Assembly (NCBI RefSeq): GCF_003058465.1
Contig: NZ_CP028901.1
Span: 1,674,001-1,738,000, forward strand
Direction: 5' to 3'
Length of the DNA: 64,000 bases
Source of the DNA: Orrella marina
GTDB taxonomy: Bacteria; Pseudomonadota; Gammaproteobacteria; Burkholderiales; Burkholderiaceae_B
Positions 54,694 through 64,000 of the stretch are shown here, piece after piece. How positions within the stretch are numbered: the first letter of the stretch is position 1; each line of letters opens with the position of its first letter. The notes below the pieces were generated by a model. The model made no database searches. It was not told where the DNA came from and saw nothing but the letters and a program-made list of their open reading frames with translations. The position numbers and the translations under genes are program-made.

Positions 54694-57300
54694 ATGACCA
54701 AAGTAGACCTCTCTGCCCACACCCCCATGATGCGCCAGTTCTTTCAGCTGAAAGAAGAGGCAGGCGATCTGATGCTGTTCTACCGGATGGGGGATTTCTA
54801 TGAGCTGTTTTACGATGATGCGGAAAGAGGCGCACGCCTGCTTGGGCTGACGCTCACCCAGCGCGGGACCTCCAATGGTGCTCCGATTCCGATGGCAGGA
54901 GTCCCAGTGCATGCGTTCGAGCAGTACCTGGCCAAGCTGCTCGCAGCCGGCGAATCTGTCGCGGTGGGTGAGCAGATCGGTGACCCGGCCACCAGCAAGG
55001 GTCCCGTTGAAAGAAAGATTGTCCGGATCGTCACCCCCGGAACACTGACTGATGCCGCGTTGCTACCGAGCAAATCCGACCGTTGCCTGGCAGCCTGGTG
55101 GCAACCAGTGAGACAGGGCCGACCCAATGGCGACGCGGGGCTGGCGTGGCTGAACCTGGCCAGTGGCGAGTTCACTCTGACTCAATGCCATCCGGATCTG
55201 GTCAGCACGACACTGTCTCGCATTGATCCGGCAGAAATGATCGCCGCAGAAGGTCATTCACTCGAACTGTCTCGTCCCTGTGCCATAGCGACTGTGCCCG
55301 TCTGGCATTTCGAGCTCAACAACGCACGCGAACAGTTGCTGGCGCACTTCAAGGTCGACAGTCTGGATGGGTTTGACCTTGGCGATCAGGAGACAGCAGT
55401 CTGTGCGGCAGGCGCGTTGCTACGTTACGTTCTGCGCACCCAGTCGCAGTCTCTGTCTCATATCAATACGCTACAGGCTGAACGACCAGGTCAGTTCGTC
55501 ATCATGGACCCGGCAACCCGGCGCAATCTTGAACTGACAGAAACCATTTCCGGACAGGATAGCCCGACACTATTCAGTCTGCTGGATCATTGTGTCACTC
55601 CCATGGGAAGTCGACTGCTTCGACGCTGGCTGCATCACCCGCTGCGCGACAGCAGTGAAGTCCTCAAGCGGCAGGCGACCGTGCGCACCTGGCTTGAAGG
55701 GGCTCCACCCGATTCGCTTGACGCGCTGATCAGGAGCATGAGTCACTGGCCAGACCTCGAACGCATCAGTACGCGCATTGCGCTGCGCACGGTTCGCCCG
55801 CGCGAGCTCGCAAGTTTGCGCGATGCACTGGTCGGCCTGCCCGCGCTCGTATCACAGCTAACCGCCTATCAGTGTTCTGCGGACAGTCACCTGCCAGCGC
55901 TCATCGCAGACCTTTGCCTGGACGATGCACTCGCTAACACCCTCAGCCGGGCAATCGCTGTCGAGCCAGCCGTCCAGTTGCGCGACGGTGGCGTGATGGC
56001 AGACGGCTACGATGCCGAGCTAGACGAGTTAAGAGAACTGGCCGCTGATCAGGGAACATTTCTGGTCAAGCTCGAACAGCAAGAACGAGACAGTACCGGT
56101 ATTGCCAATCTGAGAGTGGAATACAACCGGGTTCACGGGTTCTACATCGAGGTCACCCGAGGCCAGAGTGACAAGGTCCCGGAGCATTACCGGAGACGGC
56201 AGACACTCAAGAATGCCGAGAGATACATCACACCCGAGCTCAAGGAATGGGAAGACAAGATACTTTCGGCCAGGGAGCGATCACTGGCGCGCGAGAAATG
56301 GTTATACGAAGGGCTGCTTGACTCGCTGGTCGAACGCACCCGCGCACTCACGCGTGCAGCAAGTGCCATGGCACAAATTGACTCATTGTGTGCGCTTGCA
56401 TTGCACGCCAGACGCCATGACTGGGTGGCTCCCGAGTTGGTGGACTCACCAGGCATCGAGATTCAAGCCGGACGACACCCCACTGTCGAACACACTATCG
56501 AGCGTTTTACACCCAATGACTGCCGGATGGATCCGACCCGCTCCCTGCTGATTGTCACGGGTCCGAACATGGGGGGCAAGTCGACCTACATGCGACAGGT
56601 CGCCCTCATCACGCTGCTGGCTCGCACTGGCAGTTATGTCCCGGCAAGACGGGCGGTCATCGGATCGATTGACCGTATTTTTACGCGGATTGGCGCTGCC
56701 GACGATCTTGCGGGGGGCCGATCCACGTTCATGATGGAGATGACTGAGGCGGCAGCAATCCTGGCGGCCAGCACATCACATAGTCTGGTCATCATGGACG
56801 AGATTGGACGCGGCACATCAACCTATGACGGTCTCGCGCTCGCCTGGGCTATTGCCAATCGGCTGCTCTCCCACAACCGTGCCCTGACGTTGTTTGCAAC
56901 ACATTACTTCGAGCTGACCCGTCTACCCTCAGAGAATCCGTGCAGTGCCAATGTGCATCTGGCCGCTGCAGACTCAGCCCGCGGGATCGTATTCCTGCAT
57001 GAAGTGCGTGATGGTCCAGCGAGCCGCAGTTACGGTATTGAAGTCGCCAAACGCGCCGGGATTCCCGCCAGCGTCATCCGGCACGCGGCCAGGGAACTTG
57101 AGCGGCTTGAGGCCCAAGGTGCGCCCAGCCCTCAACTCGGCTTGTTTGCTCCACCAGAGACTGACACGAGCGAACAGGCCCGCGAGTCCCTTCAGGCCTA
57201 CGAAGACCTGGTGCGCGAGATTGCCGACATTGATCCTGACAGCCTGACACCACGCCAGGCACTGGACGCACTATACCAACTCAGACAGAGACTGCAATGA
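54694..57300 (+). CDS. mutS: DNA mismatch repair protein MutS
   Basis: MutS recognises mismatches and starts repair with MutL. The 868-residue protein has the mismatch-reading motif GDFYELF near residue 34 and, in the C-terminal ATPase, Walker [14 protein letters not shown] (near 625), Walker [15 protein letters not shown] (near 704) and the HYFELTRLP loop. Length is normal. The stop overlaps the next gene by 4 bases (ATGA), so both are translated together. Confidence 0.97.
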   Translation: MTKVDLSAHTPMMRQFFQLKEEAGDLMLFYRMGDFYELFYDDAERGARLLGLTLTQRGTSNGAPIPMAGVPVHAFEQYLAKLLAAGESVAVGEQIGDPATSKGPVERKIVRIVTPGTLTDAALLPSKSDRCLAAWWQPVRQGRPNGDAGLAWLNLASGEFTLTQCHPDLVSTTLSRIDPAEMIAAEGHSLELSRPCAIATVPVWHFELNNAREQLLAHFKVDSLDGFDLGDQETAVCAAGALLRYVLRTQSQSLSHINTLQAERPGQFVIMDPATRRNLELTETISGQDSPTLFSLLDHCVTPMGSRLLRRWLHHPLRDSSEVLKRQATVRTWLEGAPPDSLDALIRSMSHWPDLERISTRIALRTVRPRELASLRDALVGLPALVSQLTAYQCSADSHLPALIADLCLDDALANTLSRAIAVEPAVQLRDGGVMADGYDAELDELRELAADQGTFLVKLEQQERDSTGIANLRVEYNRVHGFYIEVTRGQSDKVPEHYRRRQTLKNAERYITPELKEWEDKILSARERSLAREKWLYEGLLDSLVERTRALTRAASAMAQIDSLCALALHARRHDWVAPELVDSPGIEIQAGRHPTVEHTIERFTPNDCRMDPTRSLLIVTGPNMGGKSTYMRQVALITLLARTGSYVPARRAVIGSIDRIFTRIGAADDLAGGRSTFMMEMTEAAAILAASTSHSLVIMDEIGRGTSTYDGLALAWAIANRLLSHNRALTLFATHYFELTRLPSENPCSANVHLAAADSARGIVFLHEVRDGPASRSYGIEVAKRAGIPASVIRHAARELERLEAQGAPSPQLGLFAPPETDTSEQARESLQAYEDLVREIADIDPDSLTPRQALDALYQLRQRLQ

Positions 57301-58610
57301 CGCACCCTCTATCCAGAACACCCAGAAAACAGGCAAGCCGTAAAGACAGCCACAACGCCGCTCATCGGACTGATGCCACAGGACCTCAGCATGCAGCACC
57401 CGAGCCGGAGATTGACCAGCCACTGGAAATCCTCGGCGGGTTGAGTGCCAAAGATTTCATGCGGTCGTACTGGCAAAAGAAACCCTTGCTTGTGCGTCAG
57501 GCGTTCAAAGACATCAGGCCGCCTGTGTCGTCCGCTGAGCTCAAGCGTATGGCTCGTCGCGACGACGTCGAATCACGACTGATATGGCGCGAGGATGATC
57601 AGTGGCAGATGCAGACAGGGCCTTTCGCACGACTGCCCATGCAGCGTGAGTCTGACTGGACCTTGCTTGTACAAAGCATCGACTTGCACAACGACGCTGC
57701 AGCCCGGCTGATGCACCGCTTTAACTTCATCCCCGCAGCCAGACTCGACGACCTCATGGCGTCGATTGCCACCGAGGGCGGTGGTGTCGGCCCCCATTTC
57801 GACAGTTACGATGTCTTCCTGATCCAGGCGCGGGGTAGACGTCGCTGGAAATTTGGCCAGCAGAAGGATCTCAGCCTGGTGCCCGACCTGCCTCTCAAGA
57901 TTCTCGCCAGTTTCCAGCCACGGGAAGATGTCGTTCTGGAGCCAGGTGACATGCTGTATCTGCCTCCACACGCGGCACATGACGGGATCTCGCTCAGCAA
58001 CGACTGCATGACACTATCAGTCGGGTTCCGGGCGCCTCAGGCATCCACGCTGGCTCAAGGCATGCTCGAGGCTGCAGCAGAGCAGATCGCGGCGCGCAGC
58101 GGTGCCGGGTCCGGGCTATACGCCGACCCGCCACTACCCGGTCCGGACTTCACAAGTCATTACAAGGATCCGTCCCAGTCAGCCACCGCGCATGCGGGAG
58201 AGATCCCCGTGCAGCTAATCGACGCGACACTTGAAGCCATTGGCAAGGTCCGTTTTGACCGAAAACTGGCGAGCCGCTACCTCGGCTGCTGGCTGACCGA
58301 ACCCCACCCGCTGGCCGTGTTTGAACCACCAGCAGATGCCGAATCTGTCGTCCAGACCATCTTTGAGCGAAAAGGACGTGGACACTGGGAGGTGGATCGC
58401 CGTACTCGCATGCTCTACGAATCCAGCCATTTCTATATCAATGGCGAATTAGCCCCCCTGAAAGCGAGTCCCCGTCTGAAATCCCTGGCCGACGCACGCG
58501 CATTGACCATTCTCGCTTCAGATAGAACCAGGATGTCCGAAGACATCCTGGAGCTACTGGCACAGTGGTATGAAGATGGATGGCTGCACTACCAGCCACT
58601 TGATACTTGA
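57297..58610 (+). CDS. Cupin (JmjC-like) ribosomal oxygenase, RoxA/YcfD-like
   Basis: The 437-residue protein is a JmjC-like cupin related to E. coli RoxA (YcfD), which hydroxylates ribosomal protein uL16 using iron and 2-oxoglutarate. The iron motif is HFDSYD near residue 165 and a distal His in [12 protein letters not shown] near 223. The opening [32 protein letters not shown] is typical of the family, and the C-terminal winged-helix-like part is present. The substrate here is inferred from homology. It overlaps mutS, a frequent pair in related genomes as I recall. Confidence 0.88.
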   Translation: MTHPLSRTPRKQASRKDSHNAAHRTDATGPQHAAPEPEIDQPLEILGGLSAKDFMRSYWQKKPLLVRQAFKDIRPPVSSAELKRMARRDDVESRLIWREDDQWQMQTGPFARLPMQRESDWTLLVQSIDLHNDAAARLMHRFNFIPAARLDDLMASIATEGGGVGPHFDSYDVFLIQARGRRRWKFGQQKDLSLVPDLPLKILASFQPREDVVLEPGDMLYLPPHAAHDGISLSNDCMTLSVGFRAPQASTLAQGMLEAAAEQIAARSGAGSGLYADPPLPGPDFTSHYKDPSQSATAHAGEIPVQLIDATLEAIGKVRFDRKLASRYLGCWLTEPHPLAVFEPPADAESVVQTIFERKGRGHWEVDRRTRMLYESSHFYINGELAPLKASPRLKSLADARALTILASDRTRMSEDILELLAQWYEDGWLHYQPLDT

Positions 58611-58693
58611 TCAGACCCGAGTGGTCTGACGGTAGTGCCGTCTCGACAGAAAGAACAGATCATCTGGCGCAGGTGGGCCGACGCTGCAGGCAT

Positions 58694-59302
58694 TCAGACC
58701 AGACAGCCTTGCTGTTCGATGAACTGAATGACCTCATCCACTCCCTCTCCAGTCTTCAGGTTGGTCATCACCCAGGGACGTTCAGGGCGCATCCGGTCAG
58801 TGTCGTGACGCATGACGTCCAGGCTTGCGCCAACGTAAGGAGCCAGATCAATCTTGTTGATCACCAGCAGATCGCTGCGCGTGATACCGGGACCACCCTT
58901 TCTGGGGATTTTTTCTCCCCCGGAAACATCGATGACATAGATCGTGAGATCCGACAAATCCGGGCTGAAGGTCGCCGCCAGATTGTCGCCCCCTGATTCA
59001 ATGAAAACCAGGTCAAGTCCGGGGTGGCGCTGATTCATCCGCTCAAGCGCCTCCAGATTGATCGATGCATCCTCACGAATGGCAGTATGGGGACAACCAC
59101 CGGTCTCGACGCCCATGATCCGATCTGCCGGCAAGGCCTGTGCAGCCACCAGTAGACGCTCATCCTCTTTGGTATAAATATCGTTAGTGATCACCGCAAG
59201 GTTGTAGCGTTCACGCATGCGCTTGCAAAGCACTTCGACAATGGTGGTCTTGCCCGATCCAACCGGGCCGCCCACACCAATTCGCAATGGATTGGATGAC
59301 AT
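58694..59302 (-). CDS. ureG: Urease accessory GTPase UreG
   Basis: UreG delivers nickel to urease with GTP hydrolysis. The 202-residue protein starts at ATG 59302 (AGGAG seven bases upstream); a longer frame opens at 59323. Visible are the P-loop [12 protein letters not shown], the metal-binding CPH in [16 protein letters not shown], the FIESGGDNL region and the G4 motif NKIDL. It is the last gene of the operon in the window and converges on the cupin gene. Confidence 0.97.
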   Translation of the reverse strand: MSSNPLRIGVGGPVGSGKTTIVEVLCKRMRERYNLAVITNDIYTKEDERLLVAAQALPADRIMGVETGGCPHTAIREDASINLEALERMNQRHPGLDLVFIESGGDNLAATFSPDLSDLTIYVIDVSGGEKIPRKGGPGITRSDLLVINKIDLAPYVGASLDVMRHDTDRMRPERPWVMTNLKTGEGVDEVIQFIEQQGCLV

Positions 59303-59346
59303 ACTAAATTTCTCCTGAATCAATCAATCTGACTGGCTACAGACTC

Positions 59347-60132
59347 TCAGCTTCTGAATAAACGGGTGTACTGCGTTTCGTGGCGGGCACTGAGTATCGC
59401 CAACCCGAATGGAGCGCTACCTGCCTGTGCAAGTGGGGTTTCTCTGGCGATCTGCACAGACTGCTCGATCCATTGACGAGCCTGATGCAATAGCCACTGT
59501 CCGTCACGCTGTCCGAGCGGCACAATCTTCAACGCAGCCATGACCTGAGCCTCCAGCCATGACCAGACATAAACCGTCAAGCCCACGGTAGCTGGCATTG
59601 TCCTGATTGCGCACAGTGTTGCATGCGCGGCTGTGTAGTTGCACGCAAGCTTCCTTTGCAGCGCATCTGGCAACTCGCAAGGATTCTCAAGTGCGCCCCC
59701 GCCACTGGCATTGAATGCGTCGGCTGTGCGACCGTCTGGAGCTGGCCACCACTGATGGAACAATTGCATGATCGAGTAGCCCATTTGAGCGGACTCTATC
59801 CTGAGCTCTGCGGTTTCCCTGAGTGCAACAAGCTCCTGCACCAGATCGTCGAGCTCGTTCCAGCTACGCTGACGAGCCGCTGCGTGACAAGCAAGCCAGT
59901 AAGGCAGATCCTGACGCGCCAGGACCAGAATCAGCGCATCGCGAATCCAGTGTGCAGCGCTGTCACGGTCGCTGATCAGTCCGTCTTCATGCGCCTGCTC
60001 AAGGCCTTGCGAGTAGGCAAAGCCACCCACAGGCAGACCGGTACTTCCCAGATGCATCGCATCGACCAGTGAACTGACCGACCATCGCATGGCTTCTGAT
60101 GCATCACAAGCAGAAGCGGTAAGGTCCATCAT
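59347..60132 (-). CDS. ureF: Urease accessory protein UreF
   Basis: UreF helps load nickel into urease and controls UreG. The 261-residue helical protein has the family hallmark GSTGLPVGGFAYSQGLE near residue 29 and RDALILVLARQDLPYWLACHAAARQ near 67. A glycine- and asparagine-rich segment near residue 136 (FNASGGGALENPCELP) interrupts the usual helices. The first four codons overlap the end of ureE by ATGA. Confidence 0.94.
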   Translation of the reverse strand: MMDLTASACDASEAMRWSVSSLVDAMHLGSTGLPVGGFAYSQGLEQAHEDGLISDRDSAAHWIRDALILVLARQDLPYWLACHAAARQRSWNELDDLVQELVALRETAELRIESAQMGYSIMQLFHQWWPAPDGRTADAFNASGGGALENPCELPDALQRKLACNYTAAHATLCAIRTMPATVGLTVYVWSWLEAQVMAALKIVPLGQRDGQWLLHQARQWIEQSVQIARETPLAQAGSAPFGLAILSARHETQYTRLFRS

Positions 60133-60788
60133 GACCGCGCCTGCCTGGCTTCGTGCGCCTGGCGCGACAGCATCTCACCAACATGACCCATTTCTGCGTC
60201 CATCGGATCATCATCACGTTGGTGATGCCCGTGATTTGCGCCCTGCCGACCATCGACGTGCAAATGTAGATGCGCGTGTCCGGAACCATGCTCGTGCGAA
60301 CCGGCATATGCACCGGATTCGGGAACGAAAGGTGCCTCGACACGATTAACCCGAGCCCCAAGCCGAAGAACCAGGTCAGCAAGCACTGTATCGGGCTCAA
60401 TCAAAACTGCCTCAGGCAGTAACATCGCCGGCACATGACGATTGGCCAGGTGATACACAACTCGCATCAAAGCAAACGGGCTGTCTGCCTCAATACGCAA
60501 CAGCGGCTCGTTGGCAGCCACAATCTCGACACAGTGGCAACCGCACGCAGACAACAGACGATCACCTGGATGCATCGACTGCCTTGCGGGCAGAATGATG
60601 GCTGCCCCCTGCCCGTCCGGCAAAAGACATGCCAGTCGGGAGCGGTTACGCTGATGACTGGTAAGCGCCAGTTTTTGCACCGCCATTTGGTTGATGACCG
60701 CGGCCAAAGTCGTCTTTCCAGAGCGTCCGCCCCCCGGTCCGGATGCCATGCCGGACGCCGCAACGCAAGTCTCGAAACGGATTGTCAT
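60129..60788 (-). CDS. ureE: Urease accessory nickel metallochaperone UreE
   Basis: UreE binds nickel and hands it to the urease complex. The 219-residue protein has the middle domain with NRSRLACLLPDGQGAAIILPARQSMHPGDRL and VVYHLANRHVPAMLLPEAVLIEPD, and a His-rich nickel-binding tail (HEHGSGHAHLHLHVDGRQGANHGHHQRDDD). Near residue 20 there is an unusual GPGGGRSGKTT, a Walker-A-like string, not part of normal UreE proteins as far as I know. It overlaps ureF by 4 bases. Confidence 0.93.
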   Translation of the reverse strand: MTIRFETCVAASGMASGPGGGRSGKTTLAAVINQMAVQKLALTSHQRNRSRLACLLPDGQGAAIILPARQSMHPGDRLLSACGCHCVEIVAANEPLLRIEADSPFALMRVVYHLANRHVPAMLLPEAVLIEPDTVLADLVLRLGARVNRVEAPFVPESGAYAGSHEHGSGHAHLHLHVDGRQGANHGHHQRDDDPMDAEMGHVGEMLSRQAHEARQARS

Positions 60789-60799
60789 CGCATCTCCCT

Positions 60800-62512
60800 C
60801 TAGAACAGAAAATAGCGTTGTGCCATGGGAAGTTCATGAGCAGGTTCACAGTCCAGCAGCACCCCATCCGCATGAACTTTGTAGTTCTCGGGATTGACAG
60901 TAATCCGTGGCATTGCATCATTGAGCAGCATGTCGCGCTTGGAGATCTGGCGCACGCCACGAACGACCCCCATCAGTCGCCTCAGACCAAGCTGTTGCGG
61001 CACCCCGTTCTGACTGGCTGCCTGCGAGATAAACGTCATGCTGGTTGTTGCCATCGCCAGACCTGCCGTTCCAAACTGGTCGCGGTAGTGCACCGGCTGC
61101 GGAGTAGGAATTGAAGCGTTCGGATCTCCCATGAGAGCCATGGCAATCATCCCGCCCTTGACGATGATGGACGGCTTGACACCAAAGTAACCGGGGCGCC
61201 AGAGCACCAGATCAGCCAGCTTGCCAACCTCGACCGACCCGACCTCGTGAGATATCCCGTGCGCGATCGCTGGATTGATTGTGTACTTTGCGACATAACG
61301 TCGGATACGCAGATTATCGTTACTGGCACTGTCCGTAAGCCCGCCATCGCTAAGCGAGCCGCGCTGAACTTTCATCTTGTGCGCAGTCTGCCAGGTGCGA
61401 GTAATGACTTCGCCCACTCGCCCCATTGCCTGGCTATCCGACGAGATCATGGAAAACGCGCCAATGTCGTGCAGGATGTCTTCAGCTGCAATTGTTTCAC
61501 GCCGAATCCGACTCTCCGCAAAGGCGATATCCTCTGCGATCGAGGCATCCAGATGATGGCAAACCATCAGCATGTCCAGATGCTCGTCGATGGTGTTGAT
61601 CGTGTATGGTCGGGTCGGATTGGTTGAGGACGGCAGCACATTGGGCTCACCGCAGGCCCGGATGATGTCCGGCGCATGTCCGCCTCCCGCCCCTTCCGTA
61701 TGATAGGTGTGAATCACCCTGCCATTGATCGCGGCCAGCGTGGCCTCCACGAAACCGGACTCATTCAGCGTATCGGTATGGATGGCGACCTGCGTGTCTG
61801 TCTGATCGGCTACAGTCAGACAGTTATCAATCGCCGCCGGCGTGCTGCCCCAGTCCTCATGCAGTTTGAGTCCGATAGCGCCAGCCTGTATCTGCTCATG
61901 CAAGGGCCCGGGCAAAGACACATTGCCTTTGCCTAGAAACCCCAGATTCATCGGATAAGCCTCGGCCGCCTGCAACATGCGCGCAATATGCCATGGTCCT
62001 GGTGTCACCGTTGTCGCCAGCGTACCCGTCGCGGGTCCAGTTCCGCCTCCAAGCATGGTTGTCACACCGCTTGCCAGTGCGTGCTCGATTTGCTGCGGGC
62101 AGATAAAGTGGATGTGACTGTCGACGCCTCCGGCGGTCACAATCATGCCCTCGGCCGCGATGATCTCCGTGGCAGGACCAATAACGATCGACACCCCTGG
62201 CTGAACATCCGGATTACCTGCCTTGCCGATTCCCTGGATGCGACCATTCTTGATGCCGATATCGGCCTTGACGATTCCCCACCAGTCGATGATCAGCGCA
62301 TTGGTCAGCACCGTATCGGCACAATCTTGTGACATACGCTGCGACTGACCCATTCCATCTCGAATCACTTTGCCGCCGCCAAACTTGACCTCTTCCCCGT
62401 ACACGGTATGGTCCTTCTCCACCTCGGCAATGAGCGCAGTGTCCGCAAGTCTGATCCGGTCTCCGGTTGTCGGACCGAACATCTCCGCATACGCCTGTCG
62501 GGATATCTTCAT
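60800..62512 (-). CDS. ureC: Urease subunit alpha
   Basis: UreC is the catalytic subunit, hydrolysing urea to ammonia and carbamate. The 570-residue protein shows all nickel-site features: the histidine pair in VDSHIHF, the carbamylated lysine in [35 protein letters not shown], the mobile-flap cysteine in MVCHHLD and the Asp in [10 protein letters not shown]. Length matches bacterial UreC. The ATG overlaps the ureB stop by 4 bases. Confidence 0.98.
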   Translation of the reverse strand: MKISRQAYAEMFGPTTGDRIRLADTALIAEVEKDHTVYGEEVKFGGGKVIRDGMGQSQRMSQDCADTVLTNALIIDWWGIVKADIGIKNGRIQGIGKAGNPDVQPGVSIVIGPATEIIAAEGMIVTAGGVDSHIHFICPQQIEHALASGVTTMLGGGTGPATGTLATTVTPGPWHIARMLQAAEAYPMNLGFLGKGNVSLPGPLHEQIQAGAIGLKLHEDWGSTPAAIDNCLTVADQTDTQVAIHTDTLNESGFVEATLAAINGRVIHTYHTEGAGGGHAPDIIRACGEPNVLPSSTNPTRPYTINTIDEHLDMLMVCHHLDASIAEDIAFAESRIRRETIAAEDILHDIGAFSMISSDSQAMGRVGEVITRTWQTAHKMKVQRGSLSDGGLTDSASNDNLRIRRYVAKYTINPAIAHGISHEVGSVEVGKLADLVLWRPGYFGVKPSIIVKGGMIAMALMGDPNASIPTPQPVHYRDQFGTAGLAMATTSMTFISQAASQNGVPQQLGLRRLMGVVRGVRQISKRDMLLNDAMPRITVNPENYKVHADGVLLDCEPAHELPMAQRYFLF

Positions 62513-62856
62513 CTCGCACCCTCACTATCTGACCGCTGTTTGAAAAGCTCGTCAAGGCCACCCATGACCCGTCCCTGAAATCCATAGACATGACGATCGC
62601 CGGCAAACGCAACCAACTCGACTTCACGCTCCTGACCAGGTTCAAATCTCACGGCAGTCCCGGCCGCGATGTTGAGCCGGAACCCTCTTGCTGCCTCGCG
62701 ATTGAACGAGAGCAGATCATTTACTTCCGCGAAGTGATAATGCGAGCCGACCTGCACAGGACGATCACCCCGATTGACGACCCGAACAAGCAGTGTCGGG
62801 CGGTTCACATTCAATTCAAGTTCGCCTGGGTCGACCAGTAGCTCACCGGGAGTCAT
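62509..62856 (-). CDS. ureB: Urease subunit beta
   Basis: The 115-residue structural subunit starts at ATG 62856 ([20 protein letters not shown]), the usual UreB opening, and contains [20 protein letters not shown] and [18 protein letters not shown]. Length is normal. An apparently longer frame upstream overlaps the small membrane-protein gene and is not genuine. Its start overlaps that gene by 14 bases. Confidence 0.96.
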   Translation of the reverse strand: MTPGELLVDPGELELNVNRPTLLVRVVNRGDRPVQVGSHYHFAEVNDLLSFNREAARGFRLNIAAGTAVRFEPGQEREVELVAFAGDRHVYGFQGRVMGGLDELFKQRSDSEGAR

Positions 62857-63127
62857 GTGAATCTCCCGTTCTGGCCTGATTCGATCTGATGGTCTTTGTT
62901 TGCACCATCGTGGTTGTTGTGCCGCGCTGTCTTCGCGCACGCAAGACGAGCAATGCAACCATCAAGACCAGTGCCAGCAGCAGAATGGCCCCACTATCTT
63001 CCAGCATATGCAGCACTGCGTGCCAAGGTGTGTTCCCGTGCCCGTCATGGGCCAAGGCCACTCCAGACACGAAGAACCCTGCCAGCGCCCCAAAATAAGA
63101 CCGCAACCCAGCAATAATCAGACCCAT
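62843..63127 (-). CDS. Small membrane protein gene between ureA and ureB
   Basis: The 94-residue protein starts at ATG 63127 with AAAGGAG at a good distance. An N-terminal hydrophobic segment ([20 protein letters not shown]), perhaps a signal peptide, is followed by a short histidine-containing loop ([20 protein letters not shown]) and one membrane helix ([17 protein letters not shown]), then a basic tail. I do not recognise it; it lacks the six helices of HupE/UreJ. Sitting inside the urease operon and overlapping ureB, it is co-expressed with urease. The loop's histidines could touch nickel or assist the envelope, which is only a guess. Confidence 0.75.
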   Translation of the reverse strand: MGLIIAGLRSYFGALAGFFVSGVALAHDGHGNTPWHAVLHMLEDSGAILLLALVLMVALLVLRARRQRGTTTTMVQTKTIRSNQARTGDSHDSR

Positions 63128-63199
63128 GATGAACTCCTTTGATAAATGAAACGGGAAAAGAAAACAGGCACTAGCAGCCACAGATGTGTGTTATCCGGA

Positions 63200-63502
63200 T
63201 CAGATAATCGGATGGTGAACAGTGACCAGTTTGGTGCCATCCGGGAACGTGGCCTCTACCTGAATATCAGGAATCAACTCGGCCACCCCTGGCATCACCT
63301 GATCCCGCCTCAAAACCTCACGCCCCGATGCCATCAACTCGGCAACAGTTCTTCCGTCTCTAGCCCCCTCCAGAATGGCAGCCGTGATCAAGGCGATTGC
63401 CTCCGGAACATTCAGCTTTAGCCCACGCGCAAGCCGTCGCTCAGCCAGCAGGGCAGCAGTGAAGATCAGCAACTTGTCTTTCTCTCTAGGTGTCAGGTCC
63501 AT
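63200..63502 (-). CDS. ureA: Urease subunit gamma
   Basis: This 100-residue subunit of urease starts [31 protein letters not shown] and continues with [24 protein letters not shown], the standard UreA sequence and length. Its stop lies 72 bases before the small membrane-protein start. Confidence 0.97.
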   Translation of the reverse strand: MDLTPREKDKLLIFTAALLAERRLARGLKLNVPEAIALITAAILEGARDGRTVAELMASGREVLRRDQVMPGVAELIPDIQVEATFPDGTKLVTVHHPII

Positions 63503-63566
63503 GAAGATTCCGCTTGAAGGTCAGTACGTTGAAGTGTCGAGGTATCGAGGATCAAGATCATGGATA

Positions 63567-64000
63567 TCAGGTCGCCCATAATCTCGGCGTATGAGGCTGG
63601 CGTCTGATCCAGCGTGGTCGCACCCAGTGCCACAGACGCTCGAACCGGCTGCGCAAGATCGAGGCACTGGCAAGCGATCGCATAACCAGTACACGAGGAT
63701 GAATTCTTGAAAAGGCAATGTCAGGGTGCGTCTGCCTAGCCGCATCAAGCAGGTCGTCAGTCACAGGATCTGACGCGCTAGTGACCATCCACGCTGTCTG
63801 GCAACTGTCACACCCGGAAAATCCAAGTGGGGACTGAAACAGCGGATCCGAACCGCACAGACGCATACGATCAATCCATACCCGCTCCGGCCCGAATTGC
63901 AACTGCATCCGCTGATCAAACATTCCGGTCTCAAAGGACTCATCGCATCCTCTACGTCCAAAAATGAGCTGATCCCAACCGAACATCTGACCCTGGGGTC
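63567..64000 (-). CDS. ureD: Urease accessory protein UreD, C-terminal part
   Basis: The right window edge cuts this gene; only about 145 C-terminal residues are present. They match UreD in QMFGWDQLIFGRRGCDESFETG, ERVWIDRMRL and the typical ending RLWAT. UreD is the scaffold on which the apo-urease complex is assembled. It lies 64 bases upstream of ureA and is expected to be the first gene of the operon. Confidence 0.9.
   Translation of the reverse strand, partial: PQGQMFGWDQLIFGRRGCDESFETGMFDQRMQLQFGPERVWIDRMRLCGSDPLFQSPLGFSGCDSCQTAWMVTSASDPVTDDLLDAARQTHPDIAFSRIHPRVLVMRSLASASILRSRFERLWHWVRPRWIRRQPHTPRLWAT

Noticed and set aside
62509..62958. Extended ureB start at 62958
   Set aside because: The first 34 residues overlap the small membrane-protein gene and do not resemble UreB; ATG 62856 gives the normal protein.

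Overview
The window looks like a chromosomal segment of a betaproteobacterium of the order Burkholderiales, probably family Alcaligenaceae. The basis is protein character and gene order: cysS / AlkA-type glycosylase / accA / tilS / lysC / tRNA-Ser, TPR / cyclophilin / lpxH, suhB / trmJ / cysE, mutS / cupin hydroxylase, and a complete urease operon. I recall Bordetella-like genomes having this backbone, but could not search to confirm it, and the genus is not determined.

Layout. 1-4.3 kb: the start of an FAD oxidoreductase, a divergent LysR regulator and a dctPQM TRAP importer. 4.7-5.6 kb: a frameshifted isocitrate lyase/PEP mutase family gene. 5.6-14.7 kb: single genes (mtgA, ogt, an EamA exporter, a ZIP metal transporter, a frameshifted GGDEF cyclase, DUF2889, a Na/Pi cotransporter, DUF2165). 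14.9-21.3 kb: a second TRAP locus with an IclR regulator, dctQM, an internally deleted aldehyde dehydrogenase remnant, a zinc alcohol dehydrogenase and dctP. This locus shows a promoter with an overlapping palindrome, a second palindrome and a strong terminator. 21.8-25.6 kb: trifunctional putA. 25.9-33 kb: an insertion-sequence nest. 33.4-37.3 kb: TPR, DUF4936, SulP, a small membrane protein and tRNA-Ser(GCT). 37.4-53.1 kb: core housekeeping genes and a PcaIJ-like CoA-transferase pair. 53.2-58.6 kb: an EAL phosphodiesterase, mutS and a RoxA-like cupin. 58.7-64.0 kb: urease genes ureD-A-orf-B-C-E-F-G, all on the minus strand.

The insertion nest can be read base by base. An IS66-type element (27299-29804, 8-bp target duplication CGTTGAGC) sits inside the transposase gene of an older IS66-like element (25943-31161, 8-bp target duplication ACGAGTTC). 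Removing the inner element and one duplication copy restores a 567-codon transposase. The older element carries a DUF4338 (DruA-like) gene overlapping the transposase stop by ATGA. It has no tnpA or tnpB. An IS1634-type transposase lies directly beside it.

Three genes carry a single-base frameshift at or near a short run: the PEP mutase family gene, the GGDEF gene and tilS. Because tilS is normally essential, consensus errors should be considered for all three before calling them pseudogenes. Functionally the window combines organic-acid uptake by two TRAP systems, proline oxidation, urea hydrolysis, c-di-GMP turnover (one cyclase, one phosphodiesterase) and housekeeping genes. I found no CRISPR array, prophage or plasmid functions.
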